From Candidatus Competibacter denitrificans Run_A_D11 (GTDB taxonomy: Bacteria > Pseudomonadota > Gammaproteobacteria > Competibacterales > Competibacteraceae): a DNA stretch of 64,000 nt. A model generated the notes under the pieces. That model saw only the letters and a list, made by a program, of their open reading frames with translations. It was not told the origin of the DNA and ran no database searches. The position numbers and the translations under genes are program-made. The stretch lies in contig NZ_CBTJ020000037.1 of the NCBI RefSeq assembly GCF_001051235.1, positions 1 through 64,000 of the forward strand, read 5' to 3'. Below are positions 28,401-38,100 of the stretch, one piece after another (the stretch's first letter is position 1; every line of letters begins with the position of its first letter).

Positions 28401-30379
28401 TTTTGGTCTCGAAACCGGCTGAGCGCTCCAAACCACTGCTGCCATCGATCAGGACCACCGTAACCCCGGCAGCGACTGCCGCCCGACCCGCCGAGAAAGC
28501 GGTGGCGGCAGCGGCGGCCGCTGCGGCTGCCGACAATATCCGCGTTAGCTCCGTCTTGCTGAATAACCTGGTCAACCAGATGGGCGAAAGCAGCATCTTC
28601 CGCGCCCGAGTTGATCAGGGCGTCGGCGCCATGAGTTTCAATCTCGGTGAACTGGAGCAAACCATTGCTCGGTTGCGTCGGCAGGTCGGCAATTTAGCTA
28701 CGCAAGCCGAGGCACGCATTCAGTCGCGCCAAGACCAGGACGCCAGATCGCATCAGCAAGAATTCGATCCACTGGAACTGGATCGCTTCACCGAATTACA
28801 ACAGGTCAGCCGGTCGCTGATGGAGATCGCTGACGACTTGGGCAATATCGGTACCTCACTCGGCGATCATGCGCGGGAAGTGACCTCGCTGTTGGACCAA
28901 CAAGGCAAGGTCAACAAGGATATCCAACAAAGCTTGATGCGAACCGGCATGGTCCGGTTCGGTAGCGTCGTCTCTCGGTTACGCCGTGTTGTTCGCCAAT
29001 CCGCCCAGGAGTTGGGAAAGCGAGCGGAATTGCTGGTCAGCGGCGAAGACGCGGAAGTGGATCGAGTCGTGCTGGAAAGCATGATTGCCCCATTGGAACA
29101 CATGCTGCGTAATTCGCTCGCTCATGGTATCGAATCCCCGGAAATCCGCCGCCAGCATGACAAACCAGAGATGGGGACCATTACCCTGGGTCTGCGCCGG
29201 GAAGGGGCGGAACTGGTGCTGGAACTGAGCGACGATGGCGCTGGCCTCAATTTCGCCGCGATCCGTGCCAAGGGCGAAGAGAAAGGTTTATTGCAGCCGG
29301 AGGAGCCTGCCAGTCCTGAAGATCTGATCGCGTTGTTGCTACGCCCGGGATTTTCCACCGCCAGCTCCGTCACCCAAATTGCTGGGCGTGGGGTCGGCAT
29401 GGATGTGGTCAACGAAGCGATTCGTGCGATGCGGGGCGCTTTACTGATTCAGACCGACCCCGGCCAAGGCACCCGCTTTATCATTCGTCTGCCGTTTTCG
29501 CTGGCGGTCACACAGGCATTGCTGGCACAGGTCGGCGAATCGCTCTATGCGATTCCCCTGCTCAGCATCGAATTGGTCATCCGGCTCCAGGAAAGCGAAT
29601 TTCAAGCCTATCTCTCCGGCGAGAATGTCCAACATCAATACGGTGAGCGTCACTACCCGATCCACAATTTGGGTCTGCTGACGGGCAGCGGTCAGATTCG
29701 GTCCTTTGAGGAAGTAACCGACCGGCGCCCCCCGACTCTGCTGTTCCGCAGCGCCGAGGCGAGCGCCGCTTTGCAAGTCGAGGCTGTTCTGGGTAACCGA
29801 GAAATCATTGTCAAGCCGGTCGGACCACAATTTCATGGCGTGCCCGGTATTTCGGGCGCCACGGTGCTGGCCGATGGCCGGGTGGTGGTCGTGCTGGAAC
29901 TGGCGGCCTTGGTCCGTAATATCGGCTCTCAAGCGCAGAAGCAACTCGAAAGCCGAGCGCTCCGAAATGCCAGACAGGAAACGCGCCAGGAGAAAATTAC
30001 CATCATGGTCATCGACGACTCCATCACCATGCGCAAGGTGACGGCACGCATTCTGGAGCGCCACAACATTCAGGTAACGACCGCCAAAGATGGTCTGGAT
30101 GCCGTGGCCATGCTGCAAACTCAGGTCCCCGACCTGGCCATCCTGGATATCGAGATGCCGCGCATGGACGGGTTCGAAGTCATCGCCCATGTCCGTAACC
30201 AGCCCAATTTGCGCCACATGCCGATCATTATGGTGACCTCTCGCGGCGGCGATAAGCACCGCGAGCGAGCAATGAATCTGGGCGTCAACGACTATCTGAC
30301 CAAGCCTTACCAGGAAGACCAACTCATGCATGCGATCCGCACGATTCTCGGCGAGCGCGCCCTGGCGTTGATCAGCTAA
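25490..30379 (+). CDS. chpA: Hybrid chemosensory histidine kinase ChpA (CheA-type)
   Basis: ChpA is the central kinase of the pilus chemosensory system. In the 1629 residues I see an N-terminal domain (1-120), an acidic low-complexity linker, four Hpt domains with HTLKG motifs near residues 369, 539, 722 and 894, a dimerisation and H-kinase region (about 1020-1180), a HATPase with LRNSLAHGIESPEIRR near 1205 and GRGVGMDVV, a CheW-like domain, and a C-terminal receiver with IDDS near 1507, the phospho-acceptor in LAILDIEMPRMDGFEV near 1551 and LTKPY near 1604. Pseudomonas aeruginosa ChpA has eight phosphotransfer domains, so this is a reduced form. A strong GGAGGT site precedes the ATG. Confidence 0.93.
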   Translation: MISHRLADSSLGPLNDDLALALQRIQFSLDAYVQDPKDPAAIEVMIEAIDQIRSPLEALKQHSAAGLLNEMRFSVAAVVAGRLPALDVPLLRQATECLANFLASVLVGNQPLPAGPLVALTNTLQQARLAKAPTATDDPSSVADFSNVESDIAHLADSLTLLELPELAFETTSKVSTDNARPDEDSLIAPDMTLTISDKGDDRLPAGITESAETPATSDEILSVHWPEPNFDLGGPAISNLGAEPPDEPEKHNAVDTPTLTNVDSELQTAGSESTAIPALSEDDLSIEWSEAKPAADEPVSSSLDAEPSDEPEQRNLLDVLGLTEADQEFVEVFMEEARSELGSIREQLVTWQQHLDSREALTTIRRAFHTLKGSGRMVGATVIGDFAWEFEDLLNQMMSGTLHPSTAICDAIGESVIALSPLVGETPLRGNDLAALPALAARAKELIAIGKVEPATMRPSRTEPTTTRPSQRPVDTPALPPVPVIPFPSTPATEIDPEFLEVFLEEAREELATIHQQSAIWQQHLTDRQAQTNIRRAFHTLKGSGRVVGATEIGDFAWEFENLLNQVLSGTAAPSGAMIDLISEAVTILTPLADNQPVTHETRSTMTELVGRVRAFLQAAPAAEIAALPEEEPSAPITDRAPPPVAEPSIRPVVIVPAPRLVPPTPVTGMAPPPTPVGVDLELAEVFQYEAAEILDASDLILQRLASETEHTALLNDLRRNMHTLKGGSRMSDLLAIGDLAHAAESVLDSLGKGAGHATPVVLDAIQQTLDRLNRMVAEAAGGTKPRPATDIIGGLHHLADSIVAGKPLTEFMIASPAVEALALAQEPTSQRQAAAPSAERAAFQTMTELDQELVQVFQVEASEILDSSDVILQRLRIDPSSTELLNNLRREMHTLKGSSRMAGFMTVGELAHAAESILDGLGKGTLKSSSHLIDLLQRALDRLQQMLAGVLSGEQPLPQRELIEELQSVLVSKPAERSKPLLPSIRTTVTPAATAARPAEKAVAAAAAAAAADNIRVSSVLLNNLVNQMGESSIFRARVDQGVGAMSFNLGELEQTIARLRRQVGNLATQAEARIQSRQDQDARSHQQEFDPLELDRFTELQQVSRSLMEIADDLGNIGTSLGDHAREVTSLLDQQGKVNKDIQQSLMRTGMVRFGSVVSRLRRVVRQSAQELGKRAELLVSGEDAEVDRVVLESMIAPLEHMLRNSLAHGIESPEIRRQHDKPEMGTITLGLRREGAELVLELSDDGAGLNFAAIRAKGEEKGLLQPEEPASPEDLIALLLRPGFSTASSVTQIAGRGVGMDVVNEAIRAMRGALLIQTDPGQGTRFIIRLPFSLAVTQALLAQVGESLYAIPLLSIELVIRLQESEFQAYLSGENVQHQYGERHYPIHNLGLLTGSGQIRSFEEVTDRRPPTLLFRSAEASAALQVEAVLGNREIIVKPVGPQFHGVPGISGATVLADGRVVVVLELAALVRNIGSQAQKQLESRALRNARQETRQEKITIMVIDDSITMRKVTARILERHNIQVTTAKDGLDAVAMLQTQVPDLAILDIEMPRMDGFEVIAHVRNQPNLRHMPIIMVTSRGGDKHRERAMNLGVNDYLTKPYQEDQLMHAIRTILGERALALIS

Positions 30380-30439
30380 TGTGCGTTGGATCAAGCTTCA
30401 CTTTCGGCGGCTCGCGCCCTGCCCGTTACGGATACTGTT

Positions 30440-30910
30440 ATGGAACCTTTATCTAACCTGCGCTGTCTCTTAGCGACTGTTCAGGGTGGCCAAGCCATCC
30501 TGCCGAGTAGCCTTGTCGTCGAAGTATTGCCCTTCGCAACCCCACTCAGTATCGAAACGGCTCCCCATTGGGTGATCGGCGCGATCTTATGGCGCAACCT
30601 CACCACGCCCCTGGTCAGTTTAGGGCGGCTGATTTTTCGGGTGCCGCCCGAAGACGATCTGCACTCCCGCATTATCATTGTCAATACGCTCAACGCCGAT
30701 TCCCGTTTGCCCCATTTCGGTATTCTGGCCACGGCCGCACCACGGCCGATTAACCTGCAACGTGGCGATCTCCAAAGCAACCCAGCCGTGGAAGACGCTG
30801 ACCTGCACCTGCCGGTTTTAAGCTGGGCGCGCTACCAGGACGAGCCGGCCATTATCCCCGACATCGAAACCATCGAAGCGGTGTTGCAGCCTCTGGTCCG
30901 CCGGGTTTGA
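30440..30910 (+). CDS. CheW-like adaptor (ChpC-like)
   Basis: This 156-residue protein is a second CheW-domain adaptor immediately downstream of chpA. Seen are the first strands CLLATVQGGQAILPSSLVVEVLPF, the loop WVIGAILWRNLTTPLVSLGRLIF, which matches the CheW core that contacts kinase and receptor, and a C-terminal helix with IPDIETIEAVLQPLV. I chose the ATG at 30440, where the CheW fold begins; a TTG at 30386 would add 18 unmatched residues. Its place matches chpC of other pil-chp clusters. The smc gene follows after 31 bases. Confidence 0.8.
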   Translation: MEPLSNLRCLLATVQGGQAILPSSLVVEVLPFATPLSIETAPHWVIGAILWRNLTTPLVSLGRLIFRVPPEDDLHSRIIIVNTLNADSRLPHFGILATAAPRPINLQRGDLQSNPAVEDADLHLPVLSWARYQDEPAIIPDIETIEAVLQPLVRRV

Positions 30911-30941
30911 ACCGCATATTAAGGGGTTGGTCGTCCCGCCC

Positions 30942-33900
30942 ATGCGGCTGAGTAAAATTAAGCTGGCGGGGTTTAAGTCGTTTGTAGACCCCACGGTGCT
31001 GCATCTGCCCAGTAATCTGGTTGCGGTGGTCGGCCCAAACGGTTGCGGCAAATCCAACATCATCGACGCGGTGCGTTGGGTGATGGGTGAAAGCTCGGCG
31101 CGCAGCCTGCGCGGCGAAACGATGTCCGATGTGATCTTCAACGGCGCAGCCACCCGCAAACCGGTCGGGTTAGCGACTGTCGAACTAGTGTTCGACAATG
31201 AACAAGGCCGCTTGGGTGGTTCCTGGGCCAGTTACGCAGAAATCGCCGTCAAACGCTCGGTTGGTCGTGACGGGCAATCGAACTACTTCCTTAACGGCAC
31301 CCGCTGTCGGCGCCGCGACATTGCCGATCTTTTTCTGGGTACCGGGTTAGGCCCGCGTAGCTATGCCATTGCCGAGCAAGGGATGATCTCACGGGTCATC
31401 GAAGCCAGACCGGAGGACTTACGAGTCTTTCTGGAAGAGGCGGCGGGCATTTCCAAATACAAGGAACGTCGCCGCGAGACGGAAACCCGCATTCGCCACA
31501 CCCGAGAGAATCTGGATCGGTTGAACGATGTCCGTGAGGAGCTTAATCGTCAACTACAACATGTCGAGCGCCAAGCGCGGGCTGCCACCCACTATCGGGA
31601 GCATCGGGCCGAGGAGCGACGTTTACAGGCGGAACTGGCCGCCCTGCGCTGGCAGCAATTGCACGTCATTTGCCAAGCGGACGAACAAGCGCTACGCCAG
31701 CAAGAAACGCAGCTAGAAGCCATTTTGGCGGCGCAGCGCCACCGAGAGGTAACCCTGGAAAAAGGGCGGATTGAGCGAGCCACACTCAACGAAACCTATC
31801 ACGAAGCCCAAGGCCGCTACTATCGTGTTGGTGCCGAAATCAGTCGGCTGGAGAATTACCTCGAACATCAGCGTGAACGACAGCGGCGCCGTGAAGATGA
31901 GCGTGCCCAAACCGCGTTGGCCTTAGAGCAAATCGCTGCGCAACTGCGGCAAGATCAGACACAGAAAGATCAATGGGCACAAGCATTGTCTGCCGCTGAA
32001 CTGGCTCTGGAACATGCTTTAGCCGCTGAAGTAGCACTCGCGGAAATGCTCGCCACCACTGAACCCACAGTGCGTGCCGCCGACATGGCTTGGCACGAGC
32101 ATAGTCAACGTACCGGTGCAGCCGAACGTCAAATCGAGGTCGAACGCACCCGGATTCAGCACCTTGAACGGCAGTTACTGCAAGATGAGCAGCGTTTGGC
32201 GCGATTGCGGCACGAGCAGGGACGCTGGTCAGCCACTGATCTTGATGGCGAACAGGCTGATCTACAAGCGCGCGAAGGCGACTGCACCGAACGATTGCAG
32301 CGCGATGAAACCAGTTTAGGCGAAATCATCGCCGCATTGAGCGTGCTTCGGGATAGCCTTACCGAAGCCGAACTCGGCATTGGCTTGGCGCGGGAACACG
32401 CGCAGACCGGACGCGCTCGCTTGATCTCTTTGCAAACTTTACAAGAAGCCGCGCTTAGCCGAAATGCGGGAGAATGTAACGACTGGCTGCGGGAGCACGG
32501 CTTGGAGAAAGCCCTGCGTTTGGCGGAGTGCCTTGAGGTAGAGCCAGGTTGGGAAGCGGCAGCGGAATCGGTACTAGCCGATTGGTTGGATGCGATTTGC
32601 GTCACCGACTTGGCTGGCATCATCGCAATGCCGGCTGATGTTCCCCACGGCCATCTGACGCTGTTTGAGCCAACCGGCCCGCAGGCTATCGATACATCGC
32701 TCGCTGGATTAGCCGGTAAAATTCACGCGCCATGGTCACTTACCGATTTTCTTGATGGCGTGATGACCGCAACTGACTTGGCGGAAGCCTTGGCACAGCG
32801 TTCTCGCTTGAACGGCAATGAAAGCGTGGTGACACCCGACGGCTTATTGTGCGGGCGGCATTGGCTACGAATGCCACCGGGTGAGGACACGGGAATCTTG
32901 CGGCGCGAGCGAGAAATCCGTCAGCTTGAAACCGAGTTGCAGGCTACGGAAGCCACCCTGACTGAGCAATCGTCACATGCTGAAACGCTTCGAGCGCGGC
33001 TTGCAGCGCTGGAAACGCGGCGGCGGGCTGTGCGAGATGCCGTGAACCAACAACAGCGTGAATTGGCCAGCCTACAAGGTCAATTGCAGGCCGCTCATGC
33101 GCGCTGGGCACAAGCCCGCGAGCGCAACGCGGCGTTGCTGGCAGAGCAGGCTGCAAACGAGGAGCAATATCAGCAAGCTCACGAGGATCTGCAAATAGCT
33201 CGCTTACGGCTAGAAGAAGCGCTTGCGACGCAAGTCAGTTTACGCATGATGCAAACCGAGTTGGCGGCAGCGCGCCACCGCTCAAGCAGCGAGATCCAAC
33301 AACAGCGGGTACAGATCGAAGCGGCTCACCGCGAAGTGACCCACCAGACGGTGACTATCGAAACGCTGCGCGCCCGTCTAGCGGGTGCCGATCTAGCTAT
33401 TGAACGCCTAGATACGCAGCGGCAACAACTAATCGCCCGCCACAGCCATTTACAGGAAGAACTGGCCGGCGAGACGGATGGCACTCTGGCCGCTGCTGAG
33501 GAAGAGCTAGCCGGCTGGCTTGAAACCCAGATCGCAGCCGAAACCGCGTTGCAAGCAGCCCGCAGGGAGTTGGAAATTCATGATGCCGCCCTGGAAGCTG
33601 GCGAGAAGGCGCGGGGTGAGCACGAACGGCAGGCCACCGCCCAACGGCGGCTCATTGAGGAACGGCGGCTCGCCACCACCGAAGCACGCATTCATCAGCA
33701 GAATTTGCGCGAGCAATTGCGTCAACTCGCCGCTGACCCGGAAACGGTGCTCGCAAACTTACCAGCAGAGATCACTGAATCGGCTTGGCTAGCACGGTTG
33801 GATCAAGTGGCACGGCGTATCCAACGCTTGGGGCCAATCAATTTGGCCGCCATGGAAGAATGTGCTCAACTCTCTGAGCGTAAAAAATATCTTGACACAC

Positions 33901-34445
33901 AAAATGAAGACTTGTGCGAGGCGCTCAGTGTCCTGGACAACGCCATCCGCAAGATTGACCGAGAAACTCGCGCCCGCTTTCGCGAAACATTTGACCAAGT
34001 GAACATCAGCTTACAGGATTTGTTTCCCCGCCTGTTTGGCGGTGGTCAAGGGTATTTGGCTTTGACAGGTGAAGATACCCTCGACGCAGGGGTAACGATC
34101 ATGGCGAAACCGCCCGGTAAACGGATCGGTTCAATCAGCTTGTTGTCTGGAGGCGAAAAAGCCCTGACCGCCATCGCCCTGGTATTTGCGATCTTTCAGC
34201 TCAATCCTGCGCCGTTCTGCCTGTTGGATGAGGTGGATGCACCGTTGGATGAAGCCAATGTCGGCCGGTTTGGTGCTTTGGTCGGGGAGATGGCGGCGCG
34301 GGTACAATTCATCTTTGTGACCCACAATAAAGCGACCATGGAAATCGCCCAGCATTTGGCAGGCGTGACGATGCAAGAACCCGGGGTATCGCGACTGGTC
34401 GCCGTCGATGTCGAAGAGGCTTTACGGCTAGCGGCGGTGGGATAA
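30942..34445 (+). CDS. smc: Chromosome segregation protein SMC
   Basis: SMC is the ATPase of the SMC-ScpAB condensin, which loads at parS sites and juxtaposes chromosome arms. The 1167-residue protein starts MRLSKIKLAGFKSFV and has Walker A GPNGCGKSN (residues about 32-40). Long coiled coils rich in Glu, Gln, Ala and Arg flank a hinge at about 515-640 (VEPGWEAAAESVLADWLD). At the C-terminus are the signature LLSGGEKALTAIAL and Walker B FCLLDEVDAPLDEAN. The kleisin and ScpB are encoded 18 kb upstream. In many gammaproteobacteria smc directly precedes zipA-ligA; here that link is broken. Confidence 0.97.
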   Translation: MRLSKIKLAGFKSFVDPTVLHLPSNLVAVVGPNGCGKSNIIDAVRWVMGESSARSLRGETMSDVIFNGAATRKPVGLATVELVFDNEQGRLGGSWASYAEIAVKRSVGRDGQSNYFLNGTRCRRRDIADLFLGTGLGPRSYAIAEQGMISRVIEARPEDLRVFLEEAAGISKYKERRRETETRIRHTRENLDRLNDVREELNRQLQHVERQARAATHYREHRAEERRLQAELAALRWQQLHVICQADEQALRQQETQLEAILAAQRHREVTLEKGRIERATLNETYHEAQGRYYRVGAEISRLENYLEHQRERQRRREDERAQTALALEQIAAQLRQDQTQKDQWAQALSAAELALEHALAAEVALAEMLATTEPTVRAADMAWHEHSQRTGAAERQIEVERTRIQHLERQLLQDEQRLARLRHEQGRWSATDLDGEQADLQAREGDCTERLQRDETSLGEIIAALSVLRDSLTEAELGIGLAREHAQTGRARLISLQTLQEAALSRNAGECNDWLREHGLEKALRLAECLEVEPGWEAAAESVLADWLDAICVTDLAGIIAMPADVPHGHLTLFEPTGPQAIDTSLAGLAGKIHAPWSLTDFLDGVMTATDLAEALAQRSRLNGNESVVTPDGLLCGRHWLRMPPGEDTGILRREREIRQLETELQATEATLTEQSSHAETLRARLAALETRRRAVRDAVNQQQRELASLQGQLQAAHARWAQARERNAALLAEQAANEEQYQQAHEDLQIARLRLEEALATQVSLRMMQTELAAARHRSSSEIQQQRVQIEAAHREVTHQTVTIETLRARLAGADLAIERLDTQRQQLIARHSHLQEELAGETDGTLAAAEEELAGWLETQIAAETALQAARRELEIHDAALEAGEKARGEHERQATAQRRLIEERRLATTEARIHQQNLREQLRQLAADPETVLANLPAEITESAWLARLDQVARRIQRLGPINLAAMEECAQLSERKKYLDTQNEDLCEALSVLDNAIRKIDRETRARFRETFDQVNISLQDLFPRLFGGGQGYLALTGEDTLDAGVTIMAKPPGKRIGSISLLSGGEKALTAIALVFAIFQLNPAPFCLLDEVDAPLDEANVGRFGALVGEMAARVQFIFVTHNKATMEIAQHLAGVTMQEPGVSRLVAVDVEEALRLAAVG

Positions 34446-34529
34446 GACACGGCCGTACTCCAAGCCTGAACCGGTACCGCAGCGCCGAGGATTTGGATCA
34501 ATGCCGGCCTCACAGCACAGCCTTAGCCC

Positions 34530-35882
34530 TCAAACCTTGATCTCGTAGCGGTTGAGCAGCCCATATAGGGTAGGCCGGGTAACGCCGAGCAATTCAGCAG
34601 CGCGCGAAACATTGCCATCGGCATAAACCATTGCCTGATGGATAGTCTGACGCTCAGCCCGTTCGCGGGCCTCACGTAGATCTAACGGCGAATCAGCCAC
34701 CTCTATCGAGTCCAGTTCCAAATCCTGTGCGGTAATTTGGCCGGATTCACACATAATCGCCGCGCGCCTGAGTCGATTCTCTAATTCCCGAACATTCCCC
34801 GGCCAGGAATGGGTTTGCAAAGCTTGCAGCGCACCGGGGGTGCAGCTCAATTGGGCTTTACCTAATTCCCGACTGAGCGTATTTAGCAGCGCCCGAGCGA
34901 TCAGAACCGTATCCCCTTCCCGCTTGCGCAACGGTGGAATTCGTACCGTCACAGGGCTGACCCGGTAATAAAGATCCTGGCGAAACTGACCTTCGGCAAT
35001 CAATGCCAGTAAATCACGATGGGTAGCGCAGATCACCCGCGTGTCCACGGTGATCGACTGGCGCCCCCCAATCCGTTCGATGACCCGCTCTTGCAAAAAC
35101 CGCAACAGCTTGGCTTGCAACGGTAGCGGCAGATCGCCAATCTCATCCAACATCAGCGTGCCACCCTCTGCGTACTCAATCTTGCCCCGCGTTTGCTTAG
35201 CCGCTCCGGTAAAGGCGCCTTTTTCGTAACCAAAGAGTTCACTTTCCAGCAACGTATCGGGAATCGCAGCGCAATTGATCGCGATAAAAGCACCCTTGGC
35301 CTGACTCATATCATGCAGTGCGCGCGCCAGCAGTTCCTTGCCGGTGCCGCTCTCACCCAAAAGCAGTACGCTGGCGCTGGTGGGAGCCACCTTTTGGATC
35401 GTACGACAGATGGCGAGCATGGCTGGGCTAGCGGCAATGATGCCGTGTAACGGGGCGCTAGTCTGGCGAGCCAGCAATTCCCGATTTTCTTGTTCGAGTA
35501 AATAAAGGTTATAGGCCCGATCAACCAGAAGCCGCAGCACGTCGGCATCGACCGGTTTCTGGTAGAAATCGTACGCACCCATCGCAACGGCACGTAAGGC
35601 GTTTTGGCGATCATCGTTGCCGGTAACGACGATGATCTTGCTATGGGGAGCTACCGTTCGGATCTGCCCCAGTGCCTTAAGCCCTTCCGAGGCGTTGGCT
35701 GGGTCTGGGGGCAAGCCCAAATCCAACAACACGATAGCCGGGCCATCAGCACGCACCCGTTTCATGGCACTCTCCACGTCTCCCGCTTCAAGCACCTCGT
35801 ACCCGTCGAAACACCAGCGCAGTTGGTTACGCAATCCTGGATCGTCCTCGACGATCAGTAACTTCTGGCCGATTGCTTCCAT
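34530..35882 (-). CDS. prsR: PEP-CTERM system response regulator, sigma-54-dependent (PrsR)
   Basis: PrsR is an NtrC-class activator of sigma-54 promoters linked to exosortase loci. The 450-residue protein has a receiver domain (1-125, phospho-acceptor Asp in VLLDLGLPPD near residue 53, Lys in FYQKPVDADV), a central AAA+ domain (about 145-380) with Walker A GESGTGKELLAR, the sigma-54-contacting GAFTGA loop and Walker B GGTLMLDEIGDLP, and a Fis-type helix-turn-helix at the end (NVSRAAELLGVTRPTLYGLL). A GGAG site precedes the ATG by 8 bases. prsK lies 11 bases upstream, so the pair forms one operon. It converges on smc. Confidence 0.92.
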   Translation of the reverse strand: MEAIGQKLLIVEDDPGLRNQLRWCFDGYEVLEAGDVESAMKRVRADGPAIVLLDLGLPPDPANASEGLKALGQIRTVAPHSKIIVVTGNDDRQNALRAVAMGAYDFYQKPVDADVLRLLVDRAYNLYLLEQENRELLARQTSAPLHGIIAASPAMLAICRTIQKVAPTSASVLLLGESGTGKELLARALHDMSQAKGAFIAINCAAIPDTLLESELFGYEKGAFTGAAKQTRGKIEYAEGGTLMLDEIGDLPLPLQAKLLRFLQERVIERIGGRQSITVDTRVICATHRDLLALIAEGQFRQDLYYRVSPVTVRIPPLRKREGDTVLIARALLNTLSRELGKAQLSCTPGALQALQTHSWPGNVRELENRLRRAAIMCESGQITAQDLELDSIEVADSPLDLREARERAERQTIHQAMVYADGNVSRAAELLGVTRPTLYGLLNRYEIKV

Positions 35883-35893
35883 TGCATGACTCC

Positions 35894-37972
35894 CTAACCG
35901 GGTACCGGTATCACAGGATTTTCGACGCGAGGCAGATACAGGGAGAATAGAGTGCCCTTTTGCGGTCTACTGTCCACGGTCAATTCACCACCCGCCCCCA
36001 AAGCAAACTCGCGGCTCTCGTAAACGCCAATCCCCATGCCGGCGTTCCCCTTGGTGGTAGTGAACGGGCGAAACAGTCGCTCACGGATAAAGCGCTCATC
36101 CATCCCGCAGCCATCGTCGCGAATCTCAACGACTGCGGTATGCTCCTGAGATCGAACTCGGACTTCGACTTTACCTTTGGGTCCTGTAGCCTCCTGAGCA
36201 TTCTGAATCAAATGCTCCAGGATGGCGACCAAGCGGTCTCGATCCACCCGCACCCACGGATCATGGCCAGGTGTTAGGTGCAGGATGGGTTTGGGTAGCT
36301 GGCCGATGCGAACCGCAATCGCTTGCTGCGCGGCTTCAGCGAGTGCCAATGAAGTGATTCGGCCCGACGCCCGCTCGGTGCGTAACTGTGTCAACAGCCG
36401 GTTCATTCGCCCGGTAGCGTTGGCGACCGTGCTGAATGCATCTTCGACAAAGGCTGGATTTGCTTTGTGCCGACCCGCGTTAGCGACGACAAGCGCCAGT
36501 TGTGCCGCAATATTTTTGAGGTCATGCACTACATAAGCTGATAAACGATGAAAAGCCTCAAACTGACGAGCCTCCGACAGCGCTTCGCTGGATTCGAGCA
36601 ACGCCACGTAGCCAGCAACTTGACCGGCGGCGGTTTTGAGTAAGTCGTGATCCTCCCAGTTAAGCGCTCGATGAGCGTTGCCTTGGGCAAGCACGAGAAA
36701 ACCATTCAATTCCTGCCCTTGTGATAAGGGTACTACCAGCCAAGCCTGCCGCATCTGACCCAACCAGTCCGGCAAAATTAACTCTGAATAGATTTCAGGG
36801 GTCGCCGCATACTGTTTTAAATCAATCACCCAACGGCGCTGATCGAGGAACGTTATCAGTGAACCATCGACCGGCTCGCGGCGGATCATGGGTTCGACCA
36901 TGTTCCAGCTCGCCCGCACACTAAAGTATTTCGGCCCACTGCGAACCCATAATAGTCCCCCCATGCTATCAACGATTTCGGCCACCGCCCGAATGGATCG
37001 GGTACGCGGTGGCTCGTTCGCTTCCCCAATGGACAGAGTTCGCGTGAAACGCAACCATTCCTGGCGATAATCGTATTTGGCATGGTAAAAATGTTTACTA
37101 AGAAAGACACGCAACTTCGCCCGCAATTGGCCGGAAAACAATAAAGTCGCCAACAGCACACCGGCGCCAGCCAAAAAAGTTGCATGTAAAGCGGTGCCCC
37201 AGGTTCCGCCGAACTCTCGAATGTAATAGCCGACTCCTGCCATGAACAGCAGATAGATCCCCGCCCCAAAGATAGCCGTGGAATATTGCGTGATCTGACG
37301 GGATACAAACACTTCGACCGACCATTTGGGATTGCGGGCGGCCGCTACCGCCAATAGCGGCACGGCCATGGTATTGACGAACCCGCGCGCTTGCCAAATT
37401 CCTGGGTCCATCTGCTTAAACAGCAAGGCATCGGCATAAAGGAAAAAATCGTAGCCGAATAGCAACCCTAGTCCTAGGTATAGAAATTTGGTTGCCCAAC
37501 GCTGCTGCGGACGGGTACGGCGGAATAACTGTTCAATAAAAAACAAGCCACCGACGGCGAAACCGATATGACCGAGAATAGCCACATCGGGTGGCAGATA
37601 CACCGCAAGATCCCCCCACTCACCCAATTCAATCCCTAACAGGAGTACCCCAGACCCGATGGGCAGTGCCCACTTCCAAAGCCAACCGCGCTTAACCCAC
37701 GCCTCCTGTATCGCCGGTTCAAGCAGATGGGCTAGGAAAACCAGCCAAGCTACGCTGCGGGCCACTTCCAAGCTTTGATACCACCAGTCGGAACTGGTGA
37801 CGGCACCGTGAGAATGCAAAGCAGCCCGCAGCGCCCACGGAACACTGATGAGGGTGGCGATGACCAGCAAGCCGCCTTGCAGCCGACCTCGCCAACCGCT
37901 CAATAGCAATAACAGTAACAACAGCCAAGCAACAGCCGCCAGTCCATGACTGATAAACGCTACTTCGCTCAC
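35894..37972 (-). CDS. prsK: PEP-CTERM system membrane histidine kinase (PrsK)
   Basis: PrsK is the sensor kinase partner of PrsR. The 692-residue protein starts at GTG 37972, with GGAG 5 bases upstream. The first 290 residues hold about eight hydrophobic segments. A GAF-like region follows (about 320-470). The kinase core has the H-box VVHDLKNIAAQLALVV near residue 482, the N-box LIQNAQEATGPKGKVEVRV and the G-boxes with IRDDGCGMD and GNAGMGIGVYESR. The HDLKN form of the H-box is usual for PrsK. The signal it senses is unknown. prsR follows directly. Confidence 0.92.
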   Translation of the reverse strand: MSEVAFISHGLAAVAWLLLLLLLLSGWRGRLQGGLLVIATLISVPWALRAALHSHGAVTSSDWWYQSLEVARSVAWLVFLAHLLEPAIQEAWVKRGWLWKWALPIGSGVLLLGIELGEWGDLAVYLPPDVAILGHIGFAVGGLFFIEQLFRRTRPQQRWATKFLYLGLGLLFGYDFFLYADALLFKQMDPGIWQARGFVNTMAVPLLAVAAARNPKWSVEVFVSRQITQYSTAIFGAGIYLLFMAGVGYYIREFGGTWGTALHATFLAGAGVLLATLLFSGQLRAKLRVFLSKHFYHAKYDYRQEWLRFTRTLSIGEANEPPRTRSIRAVAEIVDSMGGLLWVRSGPKYFSVRASWNMVEPMIRREPVDGSLITFLDQRRWVIDLKQYAATPEIYSELILPDWLGQMRQAWLVVPLSQGQELNGFLVLAQGNAHRALNWEDHDLLKTAAGQVAGYVALLESSEALSEARQFEAFHRLSAYVVHDLKNIAAQLALVVANAGRHKANPAFVEDAFSTVANATGRMNRLLTQLRTERASGRITSLALAEAAQQAIAVRIGQLPKPILHLTPGHDPWVRVDRDRLVAILEHLIQNAQEATGPKGKVEVRVRSQEHTAVVEIRDDGCGMDERFIRERLFRPFTTTKGNAGMGIGVYESREFALGAGGELTVDSRPQKGTLFSLYLPRVENPVIPVPG

Positions 37973-38100
37973 CGATACTCCGCCGAGTCAACCTTCCGCC
38001 CTACCCGATGAAAAAAGTTAGGGCTTCACCGTCACTGCAAACGATTCGCTTTAGGCAAACCACTCCCCAATCACATTGGCTTAAGCTGGGTGTTACGGCT

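Noticed and set aside
29441-30394. 317-codon open frame antisense to the chpA 3' end
   Set aside because: It mirrors the codon pattern of chpA, has no recognisable domain and no ribosome-binding site.
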